DNA of 64,000 nucleotides from NCBI RefSeq assembly GCF_014280035.1, contig NZ_CP047957.1:1054001-1118000 (forward strand), read 5' to 3'. The stretch comes from Synechococcus sp. A18-25c. Its GTDB lineage: Bacteria; Cyanobacteriota; Cyanobacteriia; PCC-6307; Cyanobiaceae. Under the pieces are notes generated by a model. The model had not been told where the DNA came from. It made no database searches and saw only the letters and a list, made by a program, of their open reading frames with translations. This document shows positions 54,275 through 60,988 of the stretch, one piece after another (positions within the stretch are counted from its first letter, which is position 1; each line of letters begins with the position of its first letter). Position numbers and translations under genes: made by a program.

Positions 54275-54505
54275 TCAGCTGTATTCCGGAGCCCAGCCGG
54301 CTTCTTGATGCCACGTTGGTGTCCACAATCTGCAGCGCCTGGTCAGGTGCTCTCCATCGGCAAGACGTTGCTGACGCAGCCGACACGCCACCAGCGTGTG
54401 GCAATGGGCATCGACGCCGTGGGTGAAGTGCTGGCATGTCATGCAGGCTTCACTCCCACGGAACGACAACAGCTCATGCTCGTCCACAAAGGTCCATTCC
54501 TCCAT
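54275..54505 (-). CDS. Small Cys-rich protein under a putative LexA box
   Basis: The 76-residue product MEEWTFVDEHELLSFRGSEA continues CMTCQHFTHGVDAHCHTLVA, CRLRQQRLADGEHLTRRCRL and ends WTPTWHQEAGWAPEYS. Five Cys and three His residues in a compact region suggest a metal site. A near-perfect LexA operator lies 14 bp upstream of the ATG, so expression is probably SOS-linked. The family is not recognised. The opposite-strand frames here have no domain. Confidence 0.6.
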   Translation of the reverse strand: MEEWTFVDEHELLSFRGSEACMTCQHFTHGVDAHCHTLVACRLRQQRLADGEHLTRRCRLWTPTWHQEAGWAPEYS

Positions 54506-54518
54506 CCCGTCGATGCAT

Positions 54519-54532
54519 AGTACGTTTGTACT
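54519..54532 (-). promoter_or_regulatory. LexA-box match AGTACGTTTGTACT
   Basis: The site AGTACGTTTGTACT fits the published cyanobacterial LexA consensus RGTACNNNDGTWCB at every defined position and is almost fully palindromic (TAGTAC...GTACTA). It lies 14-27 bp upstream of the minus-strand start at 54505. It is also 106 bp before a possible plus-strand frame at 54639. Confidence 0.65.
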
Positions 54533-54638
54533 AGCCGAGGATCGGGTTTGATGTCAAGTGCCGATGCACGAGATCCGTCTTCGTCAAGAAATGGAAAGCA
54601 AGGTTGTGAGCTACTGGGAATGATCCGAAGCTCCGTTC

Positions 54639-54794
54639 ATGGGATTGCTTCACTGTCCGCTCTGCATGGGCCTTGCCGTTCTCTCGGCGGTTCGTTTTAT
54701 GGCCCACGTCGTGCTGGCCCTGCAGCTGGAGATGCAGCGCACCCAACGAACTTCGCACCCAGCTGATCTGCTGGGCACCATTTTCGGGCTTTAG
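54639..54794 (+). CDS. Possible small membrane-associated protein, 51 residues
   Basis: The frame reads MGLLHCPLCMGLAVLSAVRF, MAHVVLALQLEMQRTQRTSH and PADLLGTIFGL. The N-terminal CPLC pair and hydrophobic middle are suggestive but not diagnostic. Its stop overlaps the convergent neighbour by 4 bp. Confidence 0.35.
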   Translation: MGLLHCPLCMGLAVLSAVRFMAHVVLALQLEMQRTQRTSHPADLLGTIFGL

Positions 54795-55315
54795 GTCTTG
54801 CTGCACTTGGCTGTTGTCTCGCCTAGAGCACTTTCGGCTTCCTTCGGGCGCACTGAAGTCAAGACGTCCTTGATGTAGTCCATCCCCCAGTCGAGTGTGT
54901 GCACCGGTAGGTCGTAGCACTCGGCAAACAGTCGACGTCGAGCGCTTTCCAGGCGTTCGTGGCCGATCGCTTCGAGATTGGCTCTGGAGGCCCGGAAAAA
55001 TTCGCTGCGATTTGCGCTGTCGTTGCGTTTGATCCCGTTCACATAAAGCGTTCGGATCTCAATGAGAAGCTCCTGCGTGGTGCTGTCGAAGCGAAGAGTT
55101 TGTTGTCCTAGGGGGATTTCCATGCCTTTGATGCAACGCATCGAGAACCGCATTGCCCTGCGGGTGTCCTCGGCATTGAGCGCATCGGCATGGCCCTCCC
55201 GAAAGAGGAGCTGGATCATCCCGTTGCTGCACTCCAACACCCGGAGGATGGCCAGTTTGTCCAGTTCGGCAGTCGGGATTTGGCGAAGCAGCTCCGGCCA
55301 GCGGCCCTCGCTCAT
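54791..55315 (-). CDS. Cyanobacterial protein of unknown function
   Basis: From the ATG 55315 (MSEGRWPELLRQIPTAELDK) the product has 174 residues: helical with AILRVLECSNGMIQLLFREG, RRAMRFSMRCIKGMEIPLGQ and ARRRLFAECYDLPVHTLDWG. The start overlaps the stop of the upstream 52-residue gene by ATGA, so the pair is probably one operon. No domain was recognised. Confidence 0.7.
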   Translation of the reverse strand: MSEGRWPELLRQIPTAELDKLAILRVLECSNGMIQLLFREGHADALNAEDTRRAMRFSMRCIKGMEIPLGQQTLRFDSTTQELLIEIRTLYVNGIKRNDSANRSEFFRASRANLEAIGHERLESARRRLFAECYDLPVHTLDWGMDYIKDVLTSVRPKEAESALGETTAKCSKT

Positions 55316-55470
55316 CGCTCCGACACCACCCACGCCGTGGCTGCGCGTTGTCGCAGGTACAAATCAGCGAGTTCACGAGCCAGGGACTGGAGCTCGTGCA
55401 CATCGGTGGTGGAATCGATCATCCGCTTGAGCGACTCGGATTCGAACTGCTGAGAGAGGTTCAGCTGCAT
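55312..55470 (-). CDS. Small soluble helical protein, 52 residues
   Basis: The frame begins MQLNLSQQFESESLKRMIDS, continues TTDVHELQSLARELADLYLR and ends QRAATAWVVSER. It is a long amphipathic helix. The stop overlaps the next gene's ATG, a clear sign of translational coupling. The family is unknown. Confidence 0.65.
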   Translation of the reverse strand: MQLNLSQQFESESLKRMIDSTTDVHELQSLARELADLYLRQRAATAWVVSER

Positions 55471-55590
55471 GGCACAGCAATTTAGTTTGCGTATCTTAAA
55501 AAAACTTCATGGCTTGTCGTGTCGGCTTGGTTGTTGGGGTTTTCGGTCATTCGGCGTCGGATTCGCGGTTGGCGCGTCAGGCCGACAGGA

Positions 55591-55608
55591 TGTAACAAGT
55601 TCGTTACA
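55591..55608 (+). promoter_or_regulatory. NtcA-like palindrome TGTAAC-N6-GTTACA
   Basis: TGTAACAAGTTCGTTACA is a perfect TGTAAC/GTTACA palindrome. It fits the early NtcA definition TGTA-N9/10-TACA but has N10 instead of the common GTA-N8-TAC. It sits only 7 bp before the ATG at 55616, where a regulator would block translation initiation or transcription. It may equally be a chance palindrome. Confidence 0.4.
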
Positions 55609-55615
55609 AAGAGTC

Positions 55616-55870
55616 ATGACGTTGGGGGAACTCTTTTTGAAAAGCCTGTCGAGTGGCGTGATCACGCAGGGTGAGGTCGACTGGCTGGCGTCTCATCAGC
55701 ATGAGTTTTCACGCCACGAAGAGGCCGCGGCGATTCGTCTGGGTCGGTTGATGGATGAGGGGGTGGTGAATCTCGGGTGTCGGGTGACGCCTCAATGGCT
55801 TCATCACCGCGACGTGCTGGAGCACTGGATTGAGCCGCTTGGTCGCCGCCGCCACGCTGTTCAGAGCTGA
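55616..55870 (+). CDS. Small cyanobacterial protein, 84 residues
   Basis: The ATG 55616 gives MTLGELFLKSLSSGVITQGE, then VDWLASHQHEFSRHEEAAAI and RLGRLMDEGVVNLGCRVTPQ. The protein looks like a compact helical fold. Longer in-frame starts exist upstream but read through the NtcA-like palindrome. Function is unknown. Confidence 0.65.
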   Translation: MTLGELFLKSLSSGVITQGEVDWLASHQHEFSRHEEAAAIRLGRLMDEGVVNLGCRVTPQWLHHRDVLEHWIEPLGRRRHAVQS

Positions 55871-56077
55871 TTCAATCCTGATTCCGCTGCCGAACCCATT
55901 GCTGATGCGTGCGAACGCGTTTGCGTTTTGGGTTGTCCGATTCAGGCTCGGATGCATTTCATGAATCAGTGAAATGATGGGCAAGGTGGGTGCTGTGGTC
56001 GGAGTTTTGCCATGGGCGTCGACTCTGTTGTTGGTTCGGTGGTCGGCAGGCCTGACTGTGCCCTATTGCTTCCTTCC

Positions 56078-57010
56078 ATGAAACGTTCTCGGTGGGCCCT
56101 GAGCGCTCTGATCGTTGCGATCGGGATGTGGTCATCTGGGTCCGTTGATGCTGCTCAGACGCGATCGAATGCAGCAACGACATCTGCCGACGGCATCGCG
56201 TCGAACACGCTCAGCCTTCAGATCGGCAGCGATATTGAGGTGATTGGTGATACGCGCAATCGCTTCGCGACGCGACGTTCGTTGATTGCGGGTTTGTCGG
56301 TGAATCAGGCCATGGCACGCCTTGCTGAATCGTTTGTCGGCAGCCCTTATCTCGCCATGTCTCTTGATGTTGATGGTGCTGAAAAGCTGCGTCTCGATCT
56401 CACGCAATTTGATTGCATGTTGTTTGTTGAGCAGCTTCTGGCTTTGGCATGGTCGCAGTCTTTTGATCAGTTCTCTGCGCGCACGCAGAGCTTGCGCTAT
56501 CGCGATGGCGATGTTTCCTATTGCAATCGTTGGCATTATTTCCAAGACTGGGTGGATTCAGCTGTCAAGCAGGGAATGCTGGAGGCTGATTTCGCGTTAG
56601 AAGGAGAGGTTTCGCGATCATTGTCCTTGAATTTCATGTCATCCAATCGCGCTCTTTATCCCAAGTTGCGATCGAATGTTTTGTTCGATTGCATCAACGC
56701 TCTGGAAAACTCCCATCGGGTTCAGCAGCGGTTCATTCCACTAAGAGCAATTGAATCCGTTCTCCCCAGTCTTCAATCCGGTGATCTGTTCGCGATCGCA
56801 ACCCGTGTGGAGGGCCTCGATGTCAGTCACACCGGTGTGTTGGTCAGGTCAGGTTCAAGAATGGATGCCATCCATGCTGCCCCAGGCGAGGGAGTGATGC
56901 GTTCCCCTGGGTTGGCCCGCTACCTGCGTTCGGTCCCCGACGCCATTGGTGTGGTGATTGTGAGACCCACAGCCTCGGCAATCGGCACCCAGCATTCAGA
57001 CAACGTTTGA
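56078..57010 (+). CDS. DUF1460 (N-acetylmuramoyl-L-alanine amidase-like) exported protein
   Basis: From the ATG 56078 the 310-residue product has a signal peptide (MKRSRWALSALIVAIGMWSS). The DUF1460 motifs follow: AESFVGSPYLAMSLDVDGAE and LDLTQFDCMLFVEQLLALAW, carrying the catalytic Cys, with SHTGVLVRSGSRMDAIHAAP holding the catalytic His. It probably cleaves peptidoglycan or related amide bonds in the periplasm. It is convergent with the YjbQ gene downstream. Confidence 0.87.
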   Translation: MKRSRWALSALIVAIGMWSSGSVDAAQTRSNAATTSADGIASNTLSLQIGSDIEVIGDTRNRFATRRSLIAGLSVNQAMARLAESFVGSPYLAMSLDVDGAEKLRLDLTQFDCMLFVEQLLALAWSQSFDQFSARTQSLRYRDGDVSYCNRWHYFQDWVDSAVKQGMLEADFALEGEVSRSLSLNFMSSNRALYPKLRSNVLFDCINALENSHRVQQRFIPLRAIESVLPSLQSGDLFAIATRVEGLDVSHTGVLVRSGSRMDAIHAAPGEGVMRSPGLARYLRSVPDAIGVVIVRPTASAIGTQHSDNV

Positions 57011-57085
57011 GGTGAGTGATGCTCGCCTTGCCGTCTTCGTTCTGAGATGGAGCTGGGGCCTCGGTCGAGAAGGTGCTGCACAGTC

Positions 57086-57520
57086 TCACGCCGAAAGCCA
57101 CTGCAATGACACCTTGCGTTGCCGTGGTCCATCCAGTTCCACCAGCAGCACGTCCTGATACTGGCCCAGTTGCAACTCTCCATTGCAGACATTCACGGTC
57201 ACTTGGTTGCCCAGCAGCAAAGCCTGCAAGTGCGCATGGGCATTGCGTGGCTCATCGTCAGGGATGCCTGGGCGAAGATGCAGGTCGTCATGCTTCCAGT
57301 CATCGCCCGGAGGAGCCATCCGGCTGAGCCACCGTTTCAGGTCCATCAGCAGCCGTTCCTCCAGTTCGTTGATGATCACGGCAGTGGTGGTGTGCTGGCC
57401 TGACACGACCACAGCGCCATCGCGCTCACCATGCACTTGCACGAATTGACGCAGCGCTGCAGTAAGTGGCAGATACTGAAAAGGTGCCTCGGTGCTGAGG
57501 CTGAGGAGCTGGGAGGTCAT
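57086..57520 (-). CDS. YjbQ/UPF0047 family protein
   Basis: With the ATG at 57520 (MTSQLLSLSTEAPFQYLPLT) the 144-residue protein shows the family core: DGAVVVSGQHTTTAVIINEL, PDDEPRNAHAHLQALLLGNQ and LGQYQDVLLVELDGPRQRKV. The conserved His/Asn/Glu residues are present. YjbQ proteins have a trimeric beta fold and a weak thiamin-phosphate synthase activity. The physiological role is unclear. Confidence 0.9.
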   Translation of the reverse strand: MTSQLLSLSTEAPFQYLPLTAALRQFVQVHGERDGAVVVSGQHTTTAVIINELEERLLMDLKRWLSRMAPPGDDWKHDDLHLRPGIPDDEPRNAHAHLQALLLGNQVTVNVCNGELQLGQYQDVLLVELDGPRQRKVSLQWLSA

Positions 57521-57589
57521 TCCGTCATGCTGGCCTCTGGTCTGAATGATTGCTCCAGGAAATCCCACATGGCTCTACTTCCCCGCTGA

Positions 57590-57629
57590 CATTGGAGGAT
57601 GTGGAGCTACAGCCTGGTCATAGCAACGG
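57590..57629 (-). promoter_or_regulatory. Orphan Nif11-precursor promoter and start codon, copy B
   Basis: Minus-strand CCGTTGCTATGACCA (57615-57629) is followed by exactly 22 nt and then ATGTCAG (start 57592). Immediately after comes a TAG (MSAGK stop), so the coding region is gone. The whole 40-bp block matches the region in front of the intact gene at 58069. It is a remnant of a duplicated precursor gene. Confidence 0.65.
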
Positions 57630-57653
57630 TCGGTAGTGATGTCTGTATCTAAT

Positions 57654-57678
57654 AAAAAAGCCCGCTAAGAGTGCGGGC
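57654..57678 (-). terminator. Rho-independent terminator, minus strand
   Basis: On the minus strand the stem GCCCGC-ACTCTTA-GCGGGC is followed by T6. It lies about 115-140 bp beyond the stop of the intact Nif11 precursor and could be its terminator. A weaker stem with T5 sits closer, at 57736-57758. Confidence 0.75.
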
Positions 57679-57735
57679 GATGGTGCTAGGTATCGGAGGC
57701 TGATTGATGGGATTATTGGCGTGATTGAAGTAATT

Positions 57736-57758
57736 AAAAACCCCTGTCAATGCAAGGG
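57736..57758 (-). terminator. Weak terminator close to the Nif11 precursor stop
   Basis: On the minus strand CCCT-TGCATTGAC-AGGG is followed by G and T5. The stem is only 4 bp, so it may pause or partly end transcripts before the stronger terminator downstream. Confidence 0.4.
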
Positions 57759-57793
57759 CTTTGAGGGCGTAGGCTCAACAACCACCCCAATCA

Positions 57794-58069
57794 TTAACAA
57801 TTGACATTCGCCTTTGTTGGGTTTGAAAAGTGACAAATTACGGCCGACCTCCGAATGCAACGTCCACCTGCTGCACCTTCCAGCTCCTCATCTGACACTT
57901 CTCCCGTTGTCGATTGCATTGATTGAATATCTTCCGCAGTAATTGCAAACCCTGCGTCATTGGCGATTTCAAGAGCAGCTTCAGGTGAGGCTGCTGCATT
58001 GAGCTTTTCCTGAAGGCTGGTATCGCCTTTGACCTTCTCTAGAAAGGCTTTGAGTTGCTCTTCTGACAT
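57794..58069 (-). CDS. Nif11-leader RiPP precursor (prochlorosin/lanthipeptide-like)
   Basis: This intact 91-residue precursor has a Nif11-type leader: MSEEQLKAFLEKVKGDTSLQ, EKLNAAASPEAALEIANDAG, FAITAEDIQS..., then the cleavage region VSDEELEGAAGG (Gly68-Gly69). The 22-residue core (RCIRRSAVIC, HFSNPTKANVNC) has three Cys (71, 79, 91) and three Ser/Thr (75, 82, 85), as required for (methyl)lanthionine rings. Ser75-Cys79 is a natural i,i+4 ring. No LanM synthetase or peptidase-transporter is in the window, so processing would be in trans, as known for ProcA peptides. The promoter element is at 58092-58106. Confidence 0.88.
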   Translation of the reverse strand: MSEEQLKAFLEKVKGDTSLQEKLNAAASPEAALEIANDAGFAITAEDIQSMQSTTGEVSDEELEGAAGGRCIRRSAVICHFSNPTKANVNC

Positions 58070-58091
58070 AGGAGGGCGTGGAGCTACAGGC

Positions 58092-58106
58092 TGGTCATAG
58101 CAAGGG
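58092..58106 (-). promoter_or_regulatory. Nif11-precursor promoter element, copy C
   Basis: Minus-strand CCCTTGCTATGACCA lies exactly 22 nt before the ATG of the intact precursor at 58069. The sequence and spacing match copies A (40444) and B (57615). TGCTATGAC is an extended -10-like core. Confidence 0.65.
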
Positions 58107-58258
58107 ATAGCTGCAGTGACTTTGGCTAATATTTACTGCGCTCAATCGTGCCAGGTCTAGGAGGCAGGTGAGTGGGCTTTTGGGTGTAATTGCAGAAATA
58201 AGTCGCGTCAATGTAGGAGTGTTAAGTGTGTAGACTGGTCCACAGCTAGCCTAATTGT

Positions 58259-58475
58259 TCACTGACACATAGAGTCACCAAACCAACACCATCTATCCCG
58301 TTGTGCATCATTACCAGCGGCTGCACTTTCCAGTTCTTCATCTGAAATTTCTGATTGAGCTTTCTTCAAGTCATTAGCAGAGATGCTAAAGCCAGCCTCT
58401 GTCACAATCGCAAGAACTGCGACTGAAACCCGGCCCTCATCGGATGGCCCGCTCCAATGTCTTGAAAGCCTTTAA
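58259..58475 (-). pseudogene. Decayed Nif11-leader precursor with intact core
   Basis: Reading from about 58426 down to the TGA at 58259, one frame gives VSVAVLAIVTEAGFSISAND, LKKAQSEISDEELESAAAG and a 17-residue core NDAQRDRWCWFGDSMCQ with two Cys and one Ser. The cleavage site is Ala-Gly instead of Gly-Gly. The N-terminal leader survives only as LKAFKTLERAIR in another frame, ending in TGA. The start codon and promoter element are missing. It is a pseudogene unless the frameshift is an error. Confidence 0.7.
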
Positions 58476-58704
58476 GTCGGTGCCGGGAGCTAATCCGCTG
58501 CCCGGCAAACGGACCCTACGTAGTTGCTGAGCTAACGCCAAGAGCTTGGGCACTGTCCGTAGTGCTCATCCACTCGCCTGCTGTTAAAAGGGGCTACGCA
58601 TGTTGTTGCGTGGATTGTGCGCAGTTTCTGCGCTGCGCGTATTTGCCAGCGTATAGATGTCGTCACGGATCCTTTAATTCCTGTCCCTTACTAGGTTTTC
58701 GAGT
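58476..58704. other. Intergenic stretch
   Basis: About 230 bp with no recognised gene, promoter element or RNA. The Nif11-type promoter element seen at the other copies is absent. Confidence 0.5.
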
Positions 58705-58881
58705 ATGGCTCTCATCCCCCGCTGGCAATACATGACAGAGGAGAGCAAGGCGTTGGTGAAGCGTGGTGTGGTGAGCCTGCTGGTGCTGCTCGTAGCCGTC
58801 TTGGTGTTGCGAGCTTTGTTGCCTTGGGTGCTGGTGGCACTGATTGTCTGGTTTGTGTGGTCGTGGGCGCGTCGGCGTTGA
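58705..58881 (+). CDS. Single-helix membrane protein, 58 residues
   Basis: The ATG 58705 reads MALIPRWQYMTEESKALVKR, then GVVSLLVLLVAVLVLRALLP and WVLVALIVWFVWSWARRR. It has two consecutive hydrophobic stretches separated by a Pro, possibly a hairpin, with basic ends. It is a plausible real gene just upstream of the deaminase. Function is unknown. Confidence 0.6.
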   Translation: MALIPRWQYMTEESKALVKRGVVSLLVLLVAVLVLRALLPWVLVALIVWFVWSWARRR

Positions 58882-58942
58882 TTGCCACCGCTTGCCGCTC
58901 TAGGTGGCCTTGGCCACTCTGTGGCGAGAGGTTGGCGACAGC

Positions 58943-59422
58943 ATGGTCTCGGATCAGGATCAGGCGCTGATGCGTGAAGCGATCCGTCTGATGCGGGACG
59001 CTGGCGTGGTGCACAAGACAGGTGGGCCCTTCGGTGCTGTGATCGCCAAGGACGGACAGATCGTGGCCGCAGCTGGAAATAGCGTTGTGAGGGATCTCGA
59101 CCCCAGTGCTCATGCTGAGGTCAACGCCATTCGGGCGGCTTGTCAAACGCTGGGGACCTGGGACCTCAGTGGTTGTGTGTTGTACACAAGTTGTGAGTGT
59201 TGTCCGATGTGTTACGCAACGGCGTATTGGGCTGGCATCCGTACTGTTTTCTATGCCGCGGCTTGGTCGGATTACAGCGATTTGTTCTCCGATCAGGAGA
59301 TCAATGAGGACATGCAACGGGCCAAAGACAAGCGCGAAATCAAGCTCACGCAGATTCTTCAGGGTGAGGCGTTTGACGTCTGGAAGGAATTTCGTTTGCT
59401 CCCTGATGGGGCTCGCTACTGA
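58943..59422 (+). CDS. Nucleoside/base deaminase (CDA fold, guanine-deaminase-like)
   Basis: From the ATG 58943 the product has 159 residues. The zinc site is complete: AHAEVNAIRAA (H-A-E, catalytic Glu) and SCECCPMCYATAYWAG (P-C-x2-C). FAAAWSDYSDLFSDQEINED-like sequence near the C-terminus is typical of the bacterial GuaD/TadA-like group. Substrates may be guanine, cytosine or related bases. A GTG at 58904 is an alternative start. Confidence 0.9.
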   Translation: MVSDQDQALMREAIRLMRDAGVVHKTGGPFGAVIAKDGQIVAAAGNSVVRDLDPSAHAEVNAIRAACQTLGTWDLSGCVLYTSCECCPMCYATAYWAGIRTVFYAAAWSDYSDLFSDQEINEDMQRAKDKREIKLTQILQGEAFDVWKEFRLLPDGARY

Positions 59423-59427
59423 AGGCG

Positions 59428-60165
59428 ATGGCTTTCTCGAATGACTCGGAATGGCTCGATTCGGGTGATTTCGTTTACACCATCCACAGTGTGATTCCTG
59501 TTGAGAAAAAGCAATCTTTTGAGCTCTTGCAGCATCAAATGAATGAGGCGGCCTGTGGTTTTGATGGATACTGCGGACAGTCGATCTCATTTCAGGACAA
59601 AGACGATGGACAGCATGTGCTGGCCACGACACGGATCGTTTTTCAAACCCTCAATCAATGTTTGCATTGGTTGGACAGCCCAGAGCGGCGGCGTTTGCTG
59701 CACCAGGCCGAAACTCTGATGGATTACCGCTATTACGGGACGCTTGAGGCGGATTCTTTTGATCAGTGGATTCAGGCGAGACAGCTTGAAAAGGTGCCAG
59801 TCTGGAAGGTGAATCTGCTGGTCTGGCTGGCCCTCTATCCGTCAGTCATGGTGTTGATCTTGCTGGGCAATTCAACCCTTGCGACACTCCCGCTGCCGTT
59901 GAATATGTTGGTCAGCAATTTCATCACCGTGCAGCTGACTGGGCATTTTCTAGTGCCTCGGCTCAGTCGTCTGTATGAGAACTGGTTGCACACGTCTTCA
60001 ACGCGCTTCACCTGGTTAGGCATTACATCTGTTCTGCTGGTGCAGCTGTTTTTGTTGACGCTGTTTTCGCAATGGCCGGGAATGCCTTGGGATGCCTCAG
60101 ACCTCAGCCCCCATGGGTTTGTGCTGAGCGTTGTTCAATGCGTGTGTTCATGGAATCTCGGCTGA
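59428..60165 (+). CDS. ABM-domain membrane protein (COG3224-like)
   Basis: The 245-residue protein has an N-terminal antibiotic-biosynthesis-monooxygenase-type domain (FVYTIHSVIPVEKKQSFELL through RYYGTLEADSFDQWIQ). Three C-terminal helices follow (VNLLVWLALYPSVMVLILLG, LPLNMLVSNFITVQLTGHFL, FTWLGITSVLLVQLFLLTLF). This order matches COG3224 proteins. The ABM part may bind a haem or quinone-like ligand. Function is unknown. It lies 5 bp after the deaminase. Confidence 0.8.
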   Translation: MAFSNDSEWLDSGDFVYTIHSVIPVEKKQSFELLQHQMNEAACGFDGYCGQSISFQDKDDGQHVLATTRIVFQTLNQCLHWLDSPERRRLLHQAETLMDYRYYGTLEADSFDQWIQARQLEKVPVWKVNLLVWLALYPSVMVLILLGNSTLATLPLPLNMLVSNFITVQLTGHFLVPRLSRLYENWLHTSSTRFTWLGITSVLLVQLFLLTLFSQWPGMPWDASDLSPHGFVLSVVQCVCSWNLG

Positions 60166-60218
60166 TCACCACCTCGTCAGACCATGGAGAGAGTTGGTTG
60201 ACGTGGGATGCATCGACG

Positions 60219-60938
60219 TCAACCTCTGCCGAGAAGAGCCATGAGCACCTGCGCGAGCATGTCGGGTTCTGACAGCATCACATCGTGACCAGCTTCAAGG
60301 ATGCGCGTGGTGCCCCCCAACCGCGCCGCATACAACAGGTTGCTCTCCAGCCCTAGGGCCTGGTCGTCCCTGCAGGCGAGGTAATGCCTGGGGCAAGTGA
60401 GGGTGGACAGGTCGAATGGGCTCTCTTCCAGGTACACGCCTAGAGGCTGGGGTGTCAGTTGGGCGTGATAAGCAGCGGCTTGGCTCTCATTCAGGTCGTT
60501 GAAAAACAGCTTGCGTGTGACGTCCGCATGCAGGGAGATACTTTGATCGTCTGATGCCTCCGCAAGTTCGAAGTAGCTCGGACGACGGCTCTCCGGAATA
60601 CGGTCGATGGCTCGTTCTCCGGGCTTGAGCACCAGTGCGGCCACCATGACCAGCTGATCGAGAGCGATCGGCGCTGTTGCCATGGCTTCAGCGATGCCGA
60701 TGCCGGCCAGTGAATGGCCGACGAGAACTGGGGGTTGAGGTCCGCACCGCTCCAGTTGATCGCGGATTGCTTCGCCGTAAGCCTGCAAGGTCACTTGATC
60801 GCGCGGCGTTGGATCTTGCCCATGTCCTGGCAGATCGAAACTCACCGCTTGATGACCTTCACGCCGGAGTACTTCAGCACAAGCGTCCCAGCACCAACTG
60901 CCATGAGATCCACCATGCACGAGTAAGAACACAGCCAT
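60219..60938 (-). CDS. Alpha/beta hydrolase (methylesterase/hydroxynitrile-lyase-like)
   Basis: This 239-residue protein has HGGSHGSWCWDACAEVLRRE with the oxyanion-hole loop, the nucleophile elbow VLVGHSLAGIGIAEAMA (Ser), an acidic residue in HYLACRDDQALG and the catalytic His in RILEAGHDVMLSEPD. It is closest in pattern to plant salicylate-methylesterase/hydroxynitrile-lyase-type bacterial hydrolases. The substrate is unknown. Confidence 0.87.
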   Translation of the reverse strand: MAVFLLVHGGSHGSWCWDACAEVLRREGHQAVSFDLPGHGQDPTPRDQVTLQAYGEAIRDQLERCGPQPPVLVGHSLAGIGIAEAMATAPIALDQLVMVAALVLKPGERAIDRIPESRRPSYFELAEASDDQSISLHADVTRKLFFNDLNESQAAAYHAQLTPQPLGVYLEESPFDLSTLTCPRHYLACRDDQALGLESNLLYAARLGGTTRILEAGHDVMLSEPDMLAQVLMALLGRG

Positions 60939-60988
60939 GGACTCTCAGGTCAAACGTTGCATGAAAATTCTGATGTGATCGGTTGGGA

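Larger units (their letters stand above)
57588..58215 (-). repeat. Tandem duplication of Nif11-precursor units
   Basis: Two adjacent units can be aligned. 57588-57640 matches 58067-58118 (start codon and promoter). 57681-57755 matches 58146-58215 (the region between a promoter and the end of the next gene). Each unit is about 480 bp and carries one precursor. The second unit ends in the decayed precursor at 58259-58475. Confidence 0.6.

Noticed and set aside
54531-54920. 129-codon minus-strand frame
   Set aside because: It overlaps better-supported genes and has low-complexity Arg/Gln/His sequence.
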